From NCBI RefSeq assembly GCF_026262505.1, contig NC_067207.1, positions 1,930,252 to 1,994,251 of the forward strand: 64,000 nt of DNA. Direction: 5' to 3'. This DNA is from Trichomonas vaginalis G3 (lineage: Eukaryota > Parabasalia > Trichomonadida > Trichomonadidae). Shown here piece after piece: positions 1-12,100 of the stretch. Numbering within the stretch: the stretch's first letter is position 1; each line of letters opens with the position of its first letter. Under the pieces are notes generated by a model. That model made no database searches, had not been told where the DNA came from, and saw only the letters and a list, made by a program, of their open reading frames with translations. A program made the translations under genes and the position numbers.

Positions 1-343
1 CGATTAATGAATTTTCTTTATATCTGCTAACTAATAAAAATTCATTCAATCCTTTATTTTTGAATAAATAATTTTTTTTTCACAGTTCTTCTTTAATGTA
101 CTGAAAATTTTTATGTTCTGCATTTTACCTATATGAAGAGCTTCATCAAATATTATGAATTATTATTATATTAAGAATTGAATTTGATTTCTAATGCGTT
201 GTTCGCAAATTACAATTATGACTTGTAATTTATTATGACTTGTTGTCGTAAAATCGAGAGTCAAAAAACATTATTCATTTCGATTGATCTAAAAAATTAA
301 CAATTTATAATCTAAACATAAAAAAATAAAAATAAAAAAATTT
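1..343. other. AT-rich spacer downstream of the TRRAP-like gene
   Basis: No reading frame or RNA gene could be recognised here. The sequence is AT-rich with short A and T runs, and lies beyond the 3' end of the minus-strand TRRAP-like gene. It probably holds that gene's short 3' untranslated region. Confidence 0.6.
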
Positions 344-3300
344 TCAAATCCATGCGTAAGATGCATGAAGATCTGTAATATTCTGTGAATTTTCAATCAA
401 ATGGTTAATAATATCGAAAGCGAATTCACTCTCCACGTTCTCTGTGTCTTCTCCAACGCAAGGAGCCAACATCTCTATTCTGTTGCAGATTTGTGAATTC
501 GAAACTTCATTTTCTCCAGATGATCTCAAAACGTCTAAAATAATTCTAATTTTCGTGATGTGCTTTGCTAAACTATCAATTGTTGAAAGCCATGATGATT
601 CGAAACTTCCTTTCAAAAGGAAATTAGGTAAAAATGAACGGAAAGCGTTTGTCAAAGGAGCCAAAGTAACAGTGTTTTCTCTCTTCAAAAAGTATCCTGG
701 TAAAACAACTTTTTGTCTGTCCAAAGAGAAACAAACATTCGGAATTGAAGGCAAACTCGCGCTGAAACAAACTCTTAAGGCCATTGTAAATGCCAAACTG
801 CTTGCGAATGCTTGTCTCATCATCAGGAAATCTACATAAATTCCTTCTGTTCCGCCAATGAACCATTTATGTAAATCGTTCATTTTATGACAATTTTTAC
901 GAACTTTTTTGGCGAAAGGACTTTGATCGGAATCAATCTTTTTTATCTCTTTCAATCTCTCGCAGATATCATCCAAACCAATTGCAGAGTAAAGAGAATT
1001 GATTGGGCCGTGATGGACAATCATCAGTTTCGGAGACAAAAGGAATGTATAAGGAACAAAATTGTTGAATTTGCTCCTGGAAACATTTGATGGATGATTG
1101 TCAATCATTCTCTTAATCAATGCTGAAAACATGTGCTCTTGGAAGGTAAATCCGTAAATACGTGGTGAAACAAGTGAAAAGTATCTGATCTCGCCAATTG
1201 TTGTAGATAACCTTAAACTTGCTTCGTCACTTTTTGTTGTAATCAAAGAAAGTGAATTGACATTTAATTGGATTGACGTGAATCTTGTTCCTGTTGCAGA
1301 TATGCTTTGGCAACTTTTGTCATCGACAAAGAAATAAGGTGGATTTTCTTTGCAATAGTTGACAAAATCATCGAAGTTTTCTCCGCCAATTTTCTCTTTT
1401 TCTTCATCAGAAATTTCGACATTTTCATCGTCAATCATTTTTATGAGTTTTTGGAATAAATTGACGTTGAAATCGAAATCATCAATTTCTTTTTTGAGTT
1501 TCTCAATCCACGTGAAAGATTCTTCGAACTCAAACACAGAAAGACTCTTTTTCTGCATAACTTTGATGTAAATTTCCTTCGCAATTTCTGAACAAGAATC
1601 AGAATTCATCAAAGATTTAATTGACATCAAAAAATGCATTGGATGTCTTTCCAAAAGAGCCAAAAGAAACCCGTCTGGAGGAGATTTCGCGTGTTTTATG
1701 ATCATAGGAAGCCATCGAAGCCAAATGTTCTTCAAGTCGATTTGCTGCGATTGGGATCCTTGTGTTTGCATTTGTTTTGGAGGAACAACTTGTAAAAGGA
1801 GTTGGTGGAAAATTGGGATACTTTCCGGTTTAATTCTGACGAAATTCAAGGCCAAAGCTATGATGAAATCTCTTGATTCGTTTTTGGATTCTTTCATTTC
1901 CATTGCAATTCTAGAAAAGAAAGAATTCGGTTCAATCAAAACAGGGAAACATTTCGAGACTTCAAACATTAATTTCAGCCAATGTTTGTTCGATTTGATT
2001 CCTCTAAAGTCATGTAACATAATAAACAATTGTTCACTTATTGCTGTCAATTTCTCTGAATTATTTCTTGTGAGAAAATTGTAAATTCTTCCCAAAGATG
2101 ATTTTGTTACATGAAATTTTTCAATTTCTCCTCCGAAATTCAGTAATTTAAGGGCAGATTTAACAGCTCCAGAATGTTGCAAAAGAGAACTCAGTTTTGA
2201 GTAATTCTTTTGCAAGCATTGGCTCAAACTATTAAAAATGGGAGTATTTGGTTGCATCTCAGTTGTTTCTTTCATTTTCGCAATGATTGTCATTCTCCAC
2301 GCGATGCCAGAACAAGTTGCCGTGAGTTTATCAAGTGTGTTCATCCATGTTACCATCCACGGCTTGATTAAATCAGGAATGTTTTGGCTTTGCGCTGTTC
2401 TTTGTCTCAGGATTTGTAGTGATTTATAGATCTCTTCAATCATTGCGCTTCTTGTTAAGAAAGGTAAATAAATCTGAGAGAAATAACTTGTGAAATTCTC
2501 TGGATTATATGTTTGGTAAGAAACCATTGTTTTAATTTCATTTTGTGGGTTGAAATTCATTAAAAATGGAAGAGTTACTTGTGGAGAAGCATTTGATACT
2601 TTGAAGATGTCATTAAATGGCATCTGTCTAACTAAACTCAAATTGCAACTTACACTTCTTAATTCAACTAAACTCAATGAATAAATTCTGTTACTTTTTG
2701 TCATTGCTTCTAAATATTCCGAAAAAGCAGCTTTGTAATTTGCAAGTTGATGATATGTTGCTGCTTTGTTAAGCTCTTTATATTCGGATTTAAGAAGACC
2801 AAGGGCATCTTCGCATAAGTTCTTTTGATACAAAAAATTTCTGTTTTCAAAAAGTGACATCGTTGGAAGTGGCATTGACTTTTTGAAAGCTTTTGAAGTC
2901 CAAAGGGATTCAGCAAGTGAAGAATTGGGACAAAGGGAAACGTAATAAGCGGAAAACTTCCTAAATTCAGGATATTTCTCCTCGATGTCAGAAATAACCG
3001 GCGCTATCGTCATTTTCAAATCTTTTTCTGATATTTGGTCGAGTAAACACGAATACCACTGAGGCATTATCATGTTTGCGAAGATTCTCAAGTGGAAATT
3101 GTGTTTGACATCGAACCATTTGATATCCCAAAGATCAGGAATGAGATTCTCTGATGGTTTCGTGAAGAAAAACGAAAGAAAAGGAGTTTTTTGGAGCCAA
3201 TCAGAGAATTTTTCTTTGAATCTTTCATTCAACATTTTCCGTACAAATGAATAAGTATCGGCAGATATCGGATGCTTCAATGAATTGACGGCATCTGCGA

Positions 3301-6300
3301 AATCGGACATTTTGTGCGGACACAAACTTTCAAACAAAACAGACAATGGTTTGTGGAGTTTGTTCATTTTGTCGAATTGGTCTTTCCATGCTGCCGCGGT
3401 TGCGAATGGTGTTCCGAGTTTTATTGGATCAATTTCTGAATTTGAACTCAAATTTTCACAAAATTTTTCTATCAATTTTTGTGAAAAAGTGACACCAAGA
3501 GTTTCTTCGCAACTTTCTACAGCTTTCTGAAACAAACTGTAGAAATCTTTCGTTTGCATTCTCTGAGGACTCAATAAATTATTCGGCAACAAAGCAGGAG
3601 GAATGTCCATATCGTGTGTCATCACAAAAGGAGCCAAATCAATCATTATCGACATCAAAGACCTGATATCATGTAAAGCCATTTCTTCATTTATTTCATC
3701 TTTCAATTTTTGTTTGAAAATGTCAAACATTTTGTATTTTTTAGGTTTTTTGTCCTCGAGGTTATTTATGGCTTCTCTAATTGCTCTTGGATAGAACCTA
3801 TAATAGTAGATCTTCAAGTTTGAAGAAGAAAAGAATTCAATGATTTCATTGTAAATTTCCAAAATTTGTTCATTCCAAATTTTTGATTTCGAATGATCAA
3901 CTTTTGCCAAAATAATAGGAATATAATATAATTCATTGATATCTAAACCATATTTCATGTTAGAAAGATTCGAAACAGGAAGAGCAACTAAAAACCTTAT
4001 AATTCTTTCATTATCCGTGTCAAACAGCTCAGAATGTTGTCCGCAATTTTTATAACAAGAATGGCTTGCGTTTGAAACTAAAGGAGTCACATCTAAGTAA
4101 TTAGAAACAATTTCTGAAGTTTCTTTCTTGTCGAGATTGAAGTTTTCTGTATTTAACGACAGCAAACAATTCATTAATCGATTCAATGTTGGAGAGTCAT
4201 TAAAAGAAGCCTTTCCTTTAAGAATATTAAAGTGTAATGATGCAGTGTTTTGAAGATAAATCGGATCTTCAAATTGAATTCCTTGTTTTCCAATAGAATA
4301 AGCAAAATTCAACGAAATCAAAGATAACAATCCTCTTCCGGCATTTGATAAATCTAGTTTAATATCTGATATTCCAAATACTGCAACAGAAACATCGGTC
4401 AAAGCTAATGAAAAACATCTGTCAATTTCCGATTTAAATTCTTCATTTTTCGTCAAACAACTTTGTACAATTTGATGAGAATCTTCTGGTAATTTCTTGC
4501 AGAAAACAGTTAACAATCTAATAACTAATGGTTGGAAAAAGAACATAGGATAACTTTTGATAAATGGTATAACTTGGTTTACAAAAACCGCTAAAATTTG
4601 AGAGCTTTTGTTATAATTTGAAGCCAACTCTGCAGGAAACAAAATTTTTGAAATCGAAATAAACAAAGAAGGTTCGAAATTAAATATCAAAGGTCTGAAA
4701 AGGAATGTTATGACATCTATTAATAAAATAATATCAATGTTCTGCAAAATTTTGCTTTTTTCTGTGAATTTCGTCAATAAATAACTAAAAATAAATGATG
4801 TAAATTGACTGTCACTTTTTGATGTAAAGAATTCAATTATTTTTGAAGAATTTTCATGGATTAATTTGATGAAATTATTCCTCAAATCATCTAAATCTTC
4901 TAAGGTCAAAATATCAACAAAAGTGACAAAAGATTTTGCGTTAAAATCCTGATAAATGAAATTATTGAGAGAAATTCTTGGAATTTCTTCTTGGAACTGA
5001 GAACAAATTTTTGAAAAGTCACAATCATTTTCCATGTGATTGAACTTAATCATCGACAAAACATCTAGCAAAGTAATAACAAACTGATCGATATTTATCG
5101 ATTTTTTCACATTATAAACAATATTTGTCACTTTTTCAAAAGTTAGCAAAACATTTTGAGAAATGAATCTGTTTTCCGACATCATTGATTTCAAACACAA
5201 ATTGCACCAATTGTAGACTTCATTTGTATTTGAAAATCCTTCTAATCTCGATGCAAACTCTATTAATAACGCATCAGAATAATGTGCAGGAATTTCTGGC
5301 AAACCGTTTGTCACTTTTACATAACTTTCCAAATTTCTTGGAAACATTTGTAACAAATCACGTTTTTCGCATTTTTTGAGGAAATAAGGAATGAATTTCA
5401 CAAATTTCTGTTGTTTCAATGTGTTCAAAAAAGACAAAAGTTGAGTGACCATTTTGTTGTCTTTTGGAACAATTGACAATAAACGTGACAAAACCGAAAT
5501 ATTGAATTTACCTGATTCTATTCCAAAAAAATAGTTTGATTCTAAAACAGGAAAAACTTCTTCCGGAATTGTGTGTAAATTCAATCTTTCGAATGATTGG
5601 AGCATGAAATCTATTGCCAAAGAAGGATTTTGCAAATTCTGGATGTTCTTGACAATGAACTGGAATCTGTAAGGATGATTATTGATGCCAGAAGAAATTG
5701 TCTTAAAAACATCGCCATAATTACTTGGACATGGAAAATTATGGATTTTTTTCTCATCATAAAACGACAAAACTTTAATAACTAGTCTTCTGTAGTATTT
5801 GTTTGGAGATGTCAATGATGATTGGAATTTATTACAGATCTTCTTTCCAATGCTTATTTCTTCGTTTTTGTCGTATGGCAAATTAAAGTAAATTTGACGG
5901 AAAATTGTCAAAACTTTTTTGTATGAAAAATTTGACATGTGTAATAAAGCGGTTGCGATGGTTACGTAAAGTTCAGAAACAGGAATTCTTGGCAAACATA
6001 TTTCTATGAATTTGATGATTGTATCTGAGTAATTTCTGTTGATACAAAGCATCAAAATTATTCCAAGAAATTCTTCCAAGTTTGGTATTTTTTCGATTTC
6101 AAAATCTTGTAAATAATATCCTCTTAAGAAAACGGTTTTGTAAACTAAATTATTGTCAGAATAATCGTCTAAAACCAAAGATTTGTTTTTGACCAATATC
6201 TGACAGAAATTTGAGAAGGTCTGGTTGGTCATCAATTCCACGAACTCAACTTTTTTGAGGATTTCTTTAAATATCCTTTGTGACAAATTTATGTTGTCTG

Positions 6301-8641
6301 TATCAATTTTTTTGACGATATCCAAAATATTTTCCGCGTAAAATGTAAAACCGTCCAATTCAATTTTAATTTTTCTTTTTTTGGTATCGTGTAAAGTCAT
6401 TGAGAGTTCTGTTGTCAATTCAGGGATTCTGCTGAGCAAAGCCAACGGGTAACATCTTTCATTCTGTTTCAGCTTGGCCAGGGAAGCTGTTAAAGCAGTA
6501 ACAAGCCTTAACTGTGTTGGTTTGTTTAATTTCTTCACCCACATTGGGAAAATCTTCGAAGTATCACTGTACAATACATGGACTGCCCCGTAGAGGTGGA
6601 TGTCGCTCTCCAAGGCCGGGAGAAATAAGTTTGTCCACTGATCGGCTTGCTCATAGTTCGGGTAACAGCTCGGATAGAAGAAAAGAGCAAGGAGACCTGT
6701 AAACACTTTTAAATCTGTGTCCTCGCTGAGGTTATTAAGCAAAAGAATCATTAAATTTGGAGATTCTTTCAATTGATTCAGAAAAACAGGGACGCGAGCG
6801 GCCTTTCCTATGGGGAAGAATAATACGAATACAGTAAGCAGTAGTTCTATGAGTACGGCGTGCTTCGATGCTAAGATTTTCCATATGAATGATGCGATAT
6901 CTTCGACCATTGAAGGAGGAGCGTTTGCGAATATGGATGCCTTTGCGTCAGATCCAAAGGCGTCTTGGAATATCGACCTCGTGAGGTCTAATAAGTGTGG
7001 TAAAGGCGTTGGCAAAAAAAGTTTTTCGAAATTGTGGCTGACGAGACGGAAAAAACTTACGTGGTACATCGTAGGGTCGTTGATTATCTTGATTATGTGC
7101 TGATGTACTATTTTGTGGAAGGAATGATATGACTTTGTCGGTAATAATAAAATTAAATTCTGATTTAATATGGAAACCTTAAAATTACTCGGTAAAGGTG
7201 CGATTATTTTTATGTATTCTTGAATAATATGGACCATTCTTTTGGCAAAATCGCTTCTGTTGAGTTGATGAAGAAATTCTGGTGAATATTCGATGTCTGG
7301 AGCGTTCTGAGAACTCTGTGCTGTATATAGATCGAGTATAAATGCTGCAAATCGCGTTAATTCGTTGTATGCTTCAAGAAATTCGATCTCATATTTCGAA
7401 ATATCCCCAGAAGCAATGATATAAGGAAATAATTTGATACAGAAATGTGTTGTAATCATCCAGGAATCGTATTCGAAGCTCTTCGACTTAGATTCCCTGT
7501 CAACTAATAAAATATCTTGTTTTAATATGCTTAAACAGCCAATAATCTGTCGTAGGATGTTCGGAATGAAATTTGGTACTTGTTTGTCGATGTTTTCTTT
7601 GATGATTTTCTGTATATCAGCGAAAAGATATTGAGATGTATTTGAATGGTTCGAAACCGAGTACAAAAGTGGCCAAATCAATGGTAAAAATTCACTGTAG
7701 TTGTTAGATAATCTCATTGTGTATTCTGTAATGCGATTTGTTGCTTGTTGGATCCTTTTATTTTTGGCATGAGGCAAAAATGTAAAGAAAGGAAGATTCA
7801 TGACATATTCTGACTGTAAAAATGATGTAATTGTATTGGGTAGTGGATAATTCTTCTTTGCGCATTGCTCTAGCACTAATGAAAATAAAGGAATATAAGA
7901 TTGAAAAACTAATGAGAATTGTATGCTGTCTGGGATCATTTCTTTCAAATTTAATATTTCTTCGATGGCTTTTTCGGGAATTGAGTGAGTATTATGGAAA
8001 ATTCGAGATAACGAACCAAAAATTTTTCGAATTATATGTTCGTTCGTCTTAAAATTGTCGGAATCGTCATTTTGAGCGAGGATGAATTTAGCTTTTTGTA
8101 TCAATTCGAAAATAATCTCGTTAATTGGAATTTTAATTTCATTGAAGTAAGAAATTACAAAAACAATGTTTGTTAGGATGGGTATCATCAATGGCGAATC
8201 TTCTGGATTGTATTTTTTGATGTAGTCAAGTACCCAATCAACAAATTTGAGATAAGTTGAAAAATCTGTTCTTTTTAGTTGTGCAATGTTCTCTATCATA
8301 AGCAAGAATGCTTGGATTTTGAGATCATTGTTATCTCCATGGAGTATTTTGATTGCAAAGTCTTCCAATTGTTTGATTTGATCAGCATCTAAACATTGAG
8401 ATCGAAAAAATCGAAAGATTCTGAAGACTCCAATGACATCTTTCGTGTCAAAAGATATTTCTTCAGTCTTTTTGTGAAAATAACTGAGCAGTGTTGAAAT
8501 CAAATAACCAATTTGAGGTTGAAGATCAGATTTCGATGAAAACAATACGTAATATTCAATTTTATTAAGCAATTCGCCCGATAAATCGAGAGAAGAGCAT
8601 TGCTTAGAGATGGACTCTAAGAAAAGGCTTAGAGCACTCAT
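344..8641 (-). CDS. TRRAP/Tra1-like PIKK pseudokinase (paralogue 1)
   Basis: This encodes 2765 residues in one open frame starting at an ATG. TRRAP/Tra1 is the giant scaffold of SAGA- and NuA4-type co-activator complexes in the nucleus, where it binds activators. The N-terminal ~1900 residues are alpha-helical, HEAT-like sequence without strong motifs. A FAT-like region with TPR-type helices lies around 1930-2400, a PIKK-type kinase fold around 2450-2720, and a FATC-like end at about 2735-2765 that closes in YAWI. The segment near 2657-2684 (NAFRSFLPNFLLKGSFESSW) matches the place where TRRAP has its ISEF...GPLTASMI segment. The kinase HRD and DFG motifs are absent, as in TRRAP. The protein is shorter than human TRRAP (about 3850). 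A second, clearly related gene lies at 52.8-61.2 kb. The family call is from motifs; assignment to a particular complex is not possible. Confidence 0.82.
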   Translation of the reverse strand: MSALSLFLESISKQCSSLDLSGELLNKIEYYVLFSSKSDLQPQIGYLISTLLSYFHKKTEEISFDTKDVIGVFRIFRFFRSQCLDADQIKQLEDFAIKILHGDNNDLKIQAFLLMIENIAQLKRTDFSTYLKFVDWVLDYIKKYNPEDSPLMIPILTNIVFVISYFNEIKIPINEIIFELIQKAKFILAQNDDSDNFKTNEHIIRKIFGSLSRIFHNTHSIPEKAIEEILNLKEMIPDSIQFSLVFQSYIPLFSLVLEQCAKKNYPLPNTITSFLQSEYVMNLPFFTFLPHAKNKRIQQATNRITEYTMRLSNNYSEFLPLIWPLLYSVSNHSNTSQYLFADIQKIIKENIDKQVPNFIPNILRQIIGCLSILKQDILLVDRESKSKSFEYDSWMITTHFCIKLFPYIIASGDISKYEIEFLEAYNELTRFAAFILDLYTAQSSQNAPDIEYSPEFLHQLNRSDFAKRMVHIIQEYIKIIAPLPSNFKVSILNQNLILLLPTKSYHSFHKIVHQHIIKIINDPTMYHVSFFRLVSHNFEKLFLPTPLPHLLDLTRSIFQDAFGSDAKASIFANAPPSMVEDIASFIWKILASKHAVLIELLLTVFVLFFPIGKAARVPVFLNQLKESPNLMILLLNNLSEDTDLKVFTGLLALFFYPSCYPNYEQADQWTNLFLPALESDIHLYGAVHVLYSDTSKIFPMWVKKLNKPTQLRLVTALTASLAKLKQNERCYPLALLSRIPELTTELSMTLHDTKKRKIKIELDGFTFYAENILDIVKKIDTDNINLSQRIFKEILKKVEFVELMTNQTFSNFCQILVKNKSLVLDDYSDNNLVYKTVFLRGYYLQDFEIEKIPNLEEFLGIILMLCINRNYSDTIIKFIEICLPRIPVSELYVTIATALLHMSNFSYKKVLTIFRQIYFNLPYDKNEEISIGKKICNKFQSSLTSPNKYYRRLVIKVLSFYDEKKIHNFPCPSNYGDVFKTISSGINNHPYRFQFIVKNIQNLQNPSLAIDFMLQSFERLNLHTIPEEVFPVLESNYFFGIESGKFNISVLSRLLSIVPKDNKMVTQLLSFLNTLKQQKFVKFIPYFLKKCEKRDLLQMFPRNLESYVKVTNGLPEIPAHYSDALLIEFASRLEGFSNTNEVYNWCNLCLKSMMSENRFISQNVLLTFEKVTNIVYNVKKSINIDQFVITLLDVLSMIKFNHMENDCDFSKICSQFQEEIPRISLNNFIYQDFNAKSFVTFVDILTLEDLDDLRNNFIKLIHENSSKIIEFFTSKSDSQFTSFIFSYLLTKFTEKSKILQNIDIILLIDVITFLFRPLIFNFEPSLFISISKILFPAELASNYNKSSQILAVFVNQVIPFIKSYPMFFFQPLVIRLLTVFCKKLPEDSHQIVQSCLTKNEEFKSEIDRCFSLALTDVSVAVFGISDIKLDLSNAGRGLLSLISLNFAYSIGKQGIQFEDPIYLQNTASLHFNILKGKASFNDSPTLNRLMNCLLSLNTENFNLDKKETSEIVSNYLDVTPLVSNASHSCYKNCGQHSELFDTDNERIIRFLVALPVSNLSNMKYGLDINELYYIPIILAKVDHSKSKIWNEQILEIYNEIIEFFSSSNLKIYYYRFYPRAIREAINNLEDKKPKKYKMFDIFKQKLKDEINEEMALHDIRSLMSIMIDLAPFVMTHDMDIPPALLPNNLLSPQRMQTKDFYSLFQKAVESCEETLGVTFSQKLIEKFCENLSSNSEIDPIKLGTPFATAAAWKDQFDKMNKLHKPLSVLFESLCPHKMSDFADAVNSLKHPISADTYSFVRKMLNERFKEKFSDWLQKTPFLSFFFTKPSENLIPDLWDIKWFDVKHNFHLRIFANMIMPQWYSCLLDQISEKDLKMTIAPVISDIEEKYPEFRKFSAYYVSLCPNSSLAESLWTSKAFKKSMPLPTMSLFENRNFLYQKNLCEDALGLLKSEYKELNKAATYHQLANYKAAFSEYLEAMTKSNRIYSLSLVELRSVSCNLSLVRQMPFNDIFKVSNASPQVTLPFLMNFNPQNEIKTMVSYQTYNPENFTSYFSQIYLPFLTRSAMIEEIYKSLQILRQRTAQSQNIPDLIKPWMVTWMNTLDKLTATCSGIAWRMTIIAKMKETTEMQPNTPIFNSLSQCLQKNYSKLSSLLQHSGAVKSALKLLNFGGEIEKFHVTKSSLGRIYNFLTRNNSEKLTAISEQLFIMLHDFRGIKSNKHWLKLMFEVSKCFPVLIEPNSFFSRIAMEMKESKNESRDFIIALALNFVRIKPESIPIFHQLLLQVVPPKQMQTQGSQSQQIDLKNIWLRWLPMIIKHAKSPPDGFLLALLERHPMHFLMSIKSLMNSDSCSEIAKEIYIKVMQKKSLSVFEFEESFTWIEKLKKEIDDFDFNVNLFQKLIKMIDDENVEISDEEKEKIGGENFDDFVNYCKENPPYFFVDDKSCQSISATGTRFTSIQLNVNSLSLITTKSDEASLRLSTTIGEIRYFSLVSPRIYGFTFQEHMFSALIKRMIDNHPSNVSRSKFNNFVPYTFLLSPKLMIVHHGPINSLYSAIGLDDICERLKEIKKIDSDQSPFAKKVRKNCHKMNDLHKWFIGGTEGIYVDFLMMRQAFASSLAFTMALRVCFSASLPSIPNVCFSLDRQKVVLPGYFLKRENTVTLAPLTNAFRSFLPNFLLKGSFESSWLSTIDSLAKHITKIRIILDVLRSSGENEVSNSQICNRIEMLAPCVGEDTENVESEFAFDIINHLIENSQNITDLHASYAWI

Positions 8642-9176
8642 CTCAGGGTGACGATTATTTTCAATTCAATTTAAAACTTTATTTGCGGGAAAAATTGAAT
8701 AGCGAAAAATATCTTTGATCTTAGATGATACTCTCTACAGAGATTACAGTATCTAAGAAGCACAATGTTTATTTCACTTACTATAAGCATCGTCACAACT
8801 CCATTTCTAAAAATTCCTAATCAATCCTTCAAAACTTTAACCAGAATTCCCTCAGGAGTTAGTTTTTCTGTTTATATTCGTTTAGATGATATTTCTTCCG
8901 TTTCATTATCACCATTTTTTGACTTGGTATCTTCTTGTTTTGAGATCATATATAATCTTCTGCATTTGATCATCTAATTCCTTAATCAACAGTAGTATTT
9001 CTCTTAGTATTTTTATCTATTCTGATAGTTTTAAATCAATGTTGAGAATTATTTTCGATGAATTTTATAACACATTGTAATTGTATAATCTCGCTGTGAA
9101 TATGATTAAAATTAAACTTATCAAAAATAATATTTTTATAAAATAGAAAATTACAAAAAAATAAAATATAAAAAGT
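8642..9176. other. Spacer between TRRAP-like and dynein genes
   Basis: About 535 bases lie between two minus-strand genes. The part next to the dynein gene (about 8975-9176) is AT-rich with no recognisable feature. The part next to the TRRAP-like start contains a possible decayed coding remnant, listed separately. A TCACC sequence sits about 10 bases before the TRRAP-like ATG on the minus strand, but it is a poor match to the trichomonad initiator. Confidence 0.5.
8674..8973 (-). pseudogene. Possible decayed FKBP-like fragment
   Basis: Read on the minus strand from an ATG at 8973, one frame gives a hydrophilic stretch, then a segment reading LTPEGILVKVLKD followed by a stop and then LGIFRNGVVTMLIVSEI, all in the same frame. 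FKBP-type peptidyl-prolyl isomerases begin with a TPDGGV-KKILKEG-G-x-x-P-x-x-G-D-x-V-x-V-H-Y pattern, and the order of residues here resembles it across the stop, where a Gly codon (GGA to TGA) would fit. There is also a stop further upstream (TAA after KRI). The match is short and seen only by eye. It could equally be chance in AT-rich DNA. Confidence 0.22.
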
Positions 9177-12100
9177 CTAAATAGCGTTCTTTTGCAAAAC
9201 TAATGCAGGAGCTCTGATTGTCCACCAATTTAGATCTTTTTCTTGATCCACTGGCATTGTTACTTCGAATACAGAGCCCTTCCTCGATGTTGTCATGAAG
9301 CAAGAAACGACAACTCCTTCAACTTGCGAAGAATTTGAGAAAGAAATCTTCGAAATTGGGAGACTTCCCATTACATTTTCTGTTGAAACAAAACATTTCT
9401 TTTCTTTGTCCCATTCTGCATTCATTGTCGTTATATCTTCAACAACCAAGTCGTATTCGTTCTTCTTTTCACTATTGTTTACTTCAATGGTCATTGTCAC
9501 TTTTTCTATCGGCCAAGAATTTTTAGAAGCAGCAGTTTGTCTTGCAGCTGCCAAAACAGCTTCTGGATGTGAGAAGTAACCTAGTTTAAGGGACTTATTA
9601 TCATTGAATGTGAGATGTATGATTCTATTGATGAAATCTTCCTTCCACTCTTCAAGATCCCTTCCTTCGTAGTTGTGTTTGTTCCATTGCTTCGGGATTT
9701 TTCCTTTTGCAAGGTCTGATATTATTAAATTATCATTTTGAGTCAATTGATCGTTTTCTTCCAATCTTTTGATGATCAAATTGGACTCTTCAATGATCAG
9801 TTTCATTGTGTTTAATATTTGTTTCCTTTCTTCGTTGATGACATTTGATATCAAACTGTTACTTTTTGTTGTTTTTTCGTCAACTTTGATTTGACTGAAA
9901 TCATCAATCCATTTCTTCAAAAGTAGTTTAACAAAGGATAATTTCTTTTCTTCAACGTGATTTGAGTTGAATTCTCCGGCAGAAACTCCCAAAATCTGTT
10001 TAAGAATTTCATTTCCTTGTTGGATAAACAAGAATTTTGCGGAATTCTTAGGAAGCCACAGCATTTCAGGAGTTTCATTGTTGTCATTCAATGAATCAAC
10101 CCAAGACTTAAACTCATTCATCGTTGAGAAATCAGGTATTTCTAACAATCCATCTGCAACTTTTGAGTTTGGTTTAAGTATTTCATTTGCCATTGCTGAC
10201 AAAACTCTTGAATCGCATGTTTGATCAACTCTTCCTCCGTAAACACAAGAAGAAATCAATGATCTCAATGCTGTCCAAGGAATTGTTTCATCAGATAAAT
10301 GGCTTCTTCCTGCACTGGCATTCTCCATCCATCTGACTGCAATTTGAAGAGCAAACTTCAAATCACTTTCGTTGAACTCGTATTTCTTAGACCAACCAAG
10401 AGGAAGATATCTGAGACGTTCCATGATGACGGAGTGAAGCCAGATGAAGCTGGAAATGACTTTTCTCTTTTCACTTGTTACATTTGGAATCGTCAATCCT
10501 GATGAGTAAACTTTCTTTAAGTTTGCTCTGATTCCTGTTGCGCTTTCGAACACGATGACTCTTGATGATCTGAACACATTTGAACCAACCTTTGGATTGA
10601 TTTCACTTGTCAAAAACAGTCTGAACTCAGGATGAAGTTTCATTGTGTTCAATGATTTGACGAAATCTCTTGTCCAAATTGGTGCCAAATGTACGTTTTT
10701 GATGATAATCCATTGACCTCTTTGTCCTGCTTGTCGAACAACTGATTCTATGTTCTCTTGCGAATCTTGTGAACCAACTGCGACACTCTCTATCTGTTTG
10801 CTTGAACACTCTTCAACTCTTTCACTTGGATCGTGGCCGGCTGAAGCACAGAGAAGCATTGGAATGTGTGGATCAAGTGTCGAAGCAGTTTTAACGATGT
10901 CAAGAGAAGGAATGTCCAAAATATCATAGCCAAAGCAGCTTCTAATGAAACATTTAGTACTGGAAATGATTCTATCCGGTCTGCACTTTCTCATGATGGC
11001 AAGAATCTTCAAAGATGAAGTGATTTTGTTGTCACTTTTTGTGATTTTTTCCAAAATTTCTTTAGGAACATTTATTTCAGGAGAATCGTTTTGGAGCCAA
11101 TCTTTGAACTCTTGCGTATCTGTAAGTTTCAAGAAATCACTGTTTCCTCTAAGTGTTGTTCCTCTGAGGGCCAAATCATAGAGGGATTCATCGACAGAAA
11201 TATTTTTGTGTTCAATCAAAATTTGGCCAAATCTGAAAGCTAAAATTGGCAAATGCTTGGACAATAATGAGTAACTTGCAGCGACAAACAAATCTTTTGT
11301 GATCATTTCGATTAGTTCTTCTGGTTTTGCATCAGCAGACGAGGATTTGTCAAAAACAGACCAGAAGAAATTCAATGAAAATTGATACAAAAAGTGGACA
11401 GAAGACATGTTGTTCAAAGCGAAGAATAGTGATGTCGAAACTTCTGCAACAGATTGGAATTGTTGAGAAACATCGTTGATCTTTTGAAGTGCTGTTTTAG
11501 TCTCTTCAGCCTTCTTCTCCATTTCCTTGGCTTCTTCTTTGATGTGCTCTAAAAGATGCAACAATTCGTCATTCTCCAAAATTTCGCCACTCGTTGAACT
11601 GAAAACTGACAACATTTTTTCTTCCAAACCGTGTAAAGCGATTTGCATCTTTGAGAGACTTGTATGAAGCTCCTGTCTCTGTTTCTCGATGTCAGGAAGC
11701 TTGAATGACAATAATCGTGTCAAACACTGTGCTCTTAATGAAAGTGAAGTGACCGAGAAATTGACTAAAACCGTCATCGAACAAAGGGAAGGATTTGGTC
11801 TGAAATCAGTGTCCTTTGTTACAATGAACATTGAGAATGAAGGAGAAACGTCGATATCATTGTGTTTCAGATCCAAAATTGTTCTTCCACTTAATTTCTT
11901 GAATTCTTTGGAAAGAACAGGATAAACTAAAGGATCCAATTGTTCTCCTTCTTCTATTAACAGAGGAGATCCGAATCTTAAGCAGCTTTCTAAGTTCTTG
12001 GGGAATTTACTGTCAATGAAAGAAGATTTGACCAAATTTGGATAAATTTTCTCCAAAAATTTGACAGCTTCTCCTGTTGGATCAATAATGAATGGAATCC

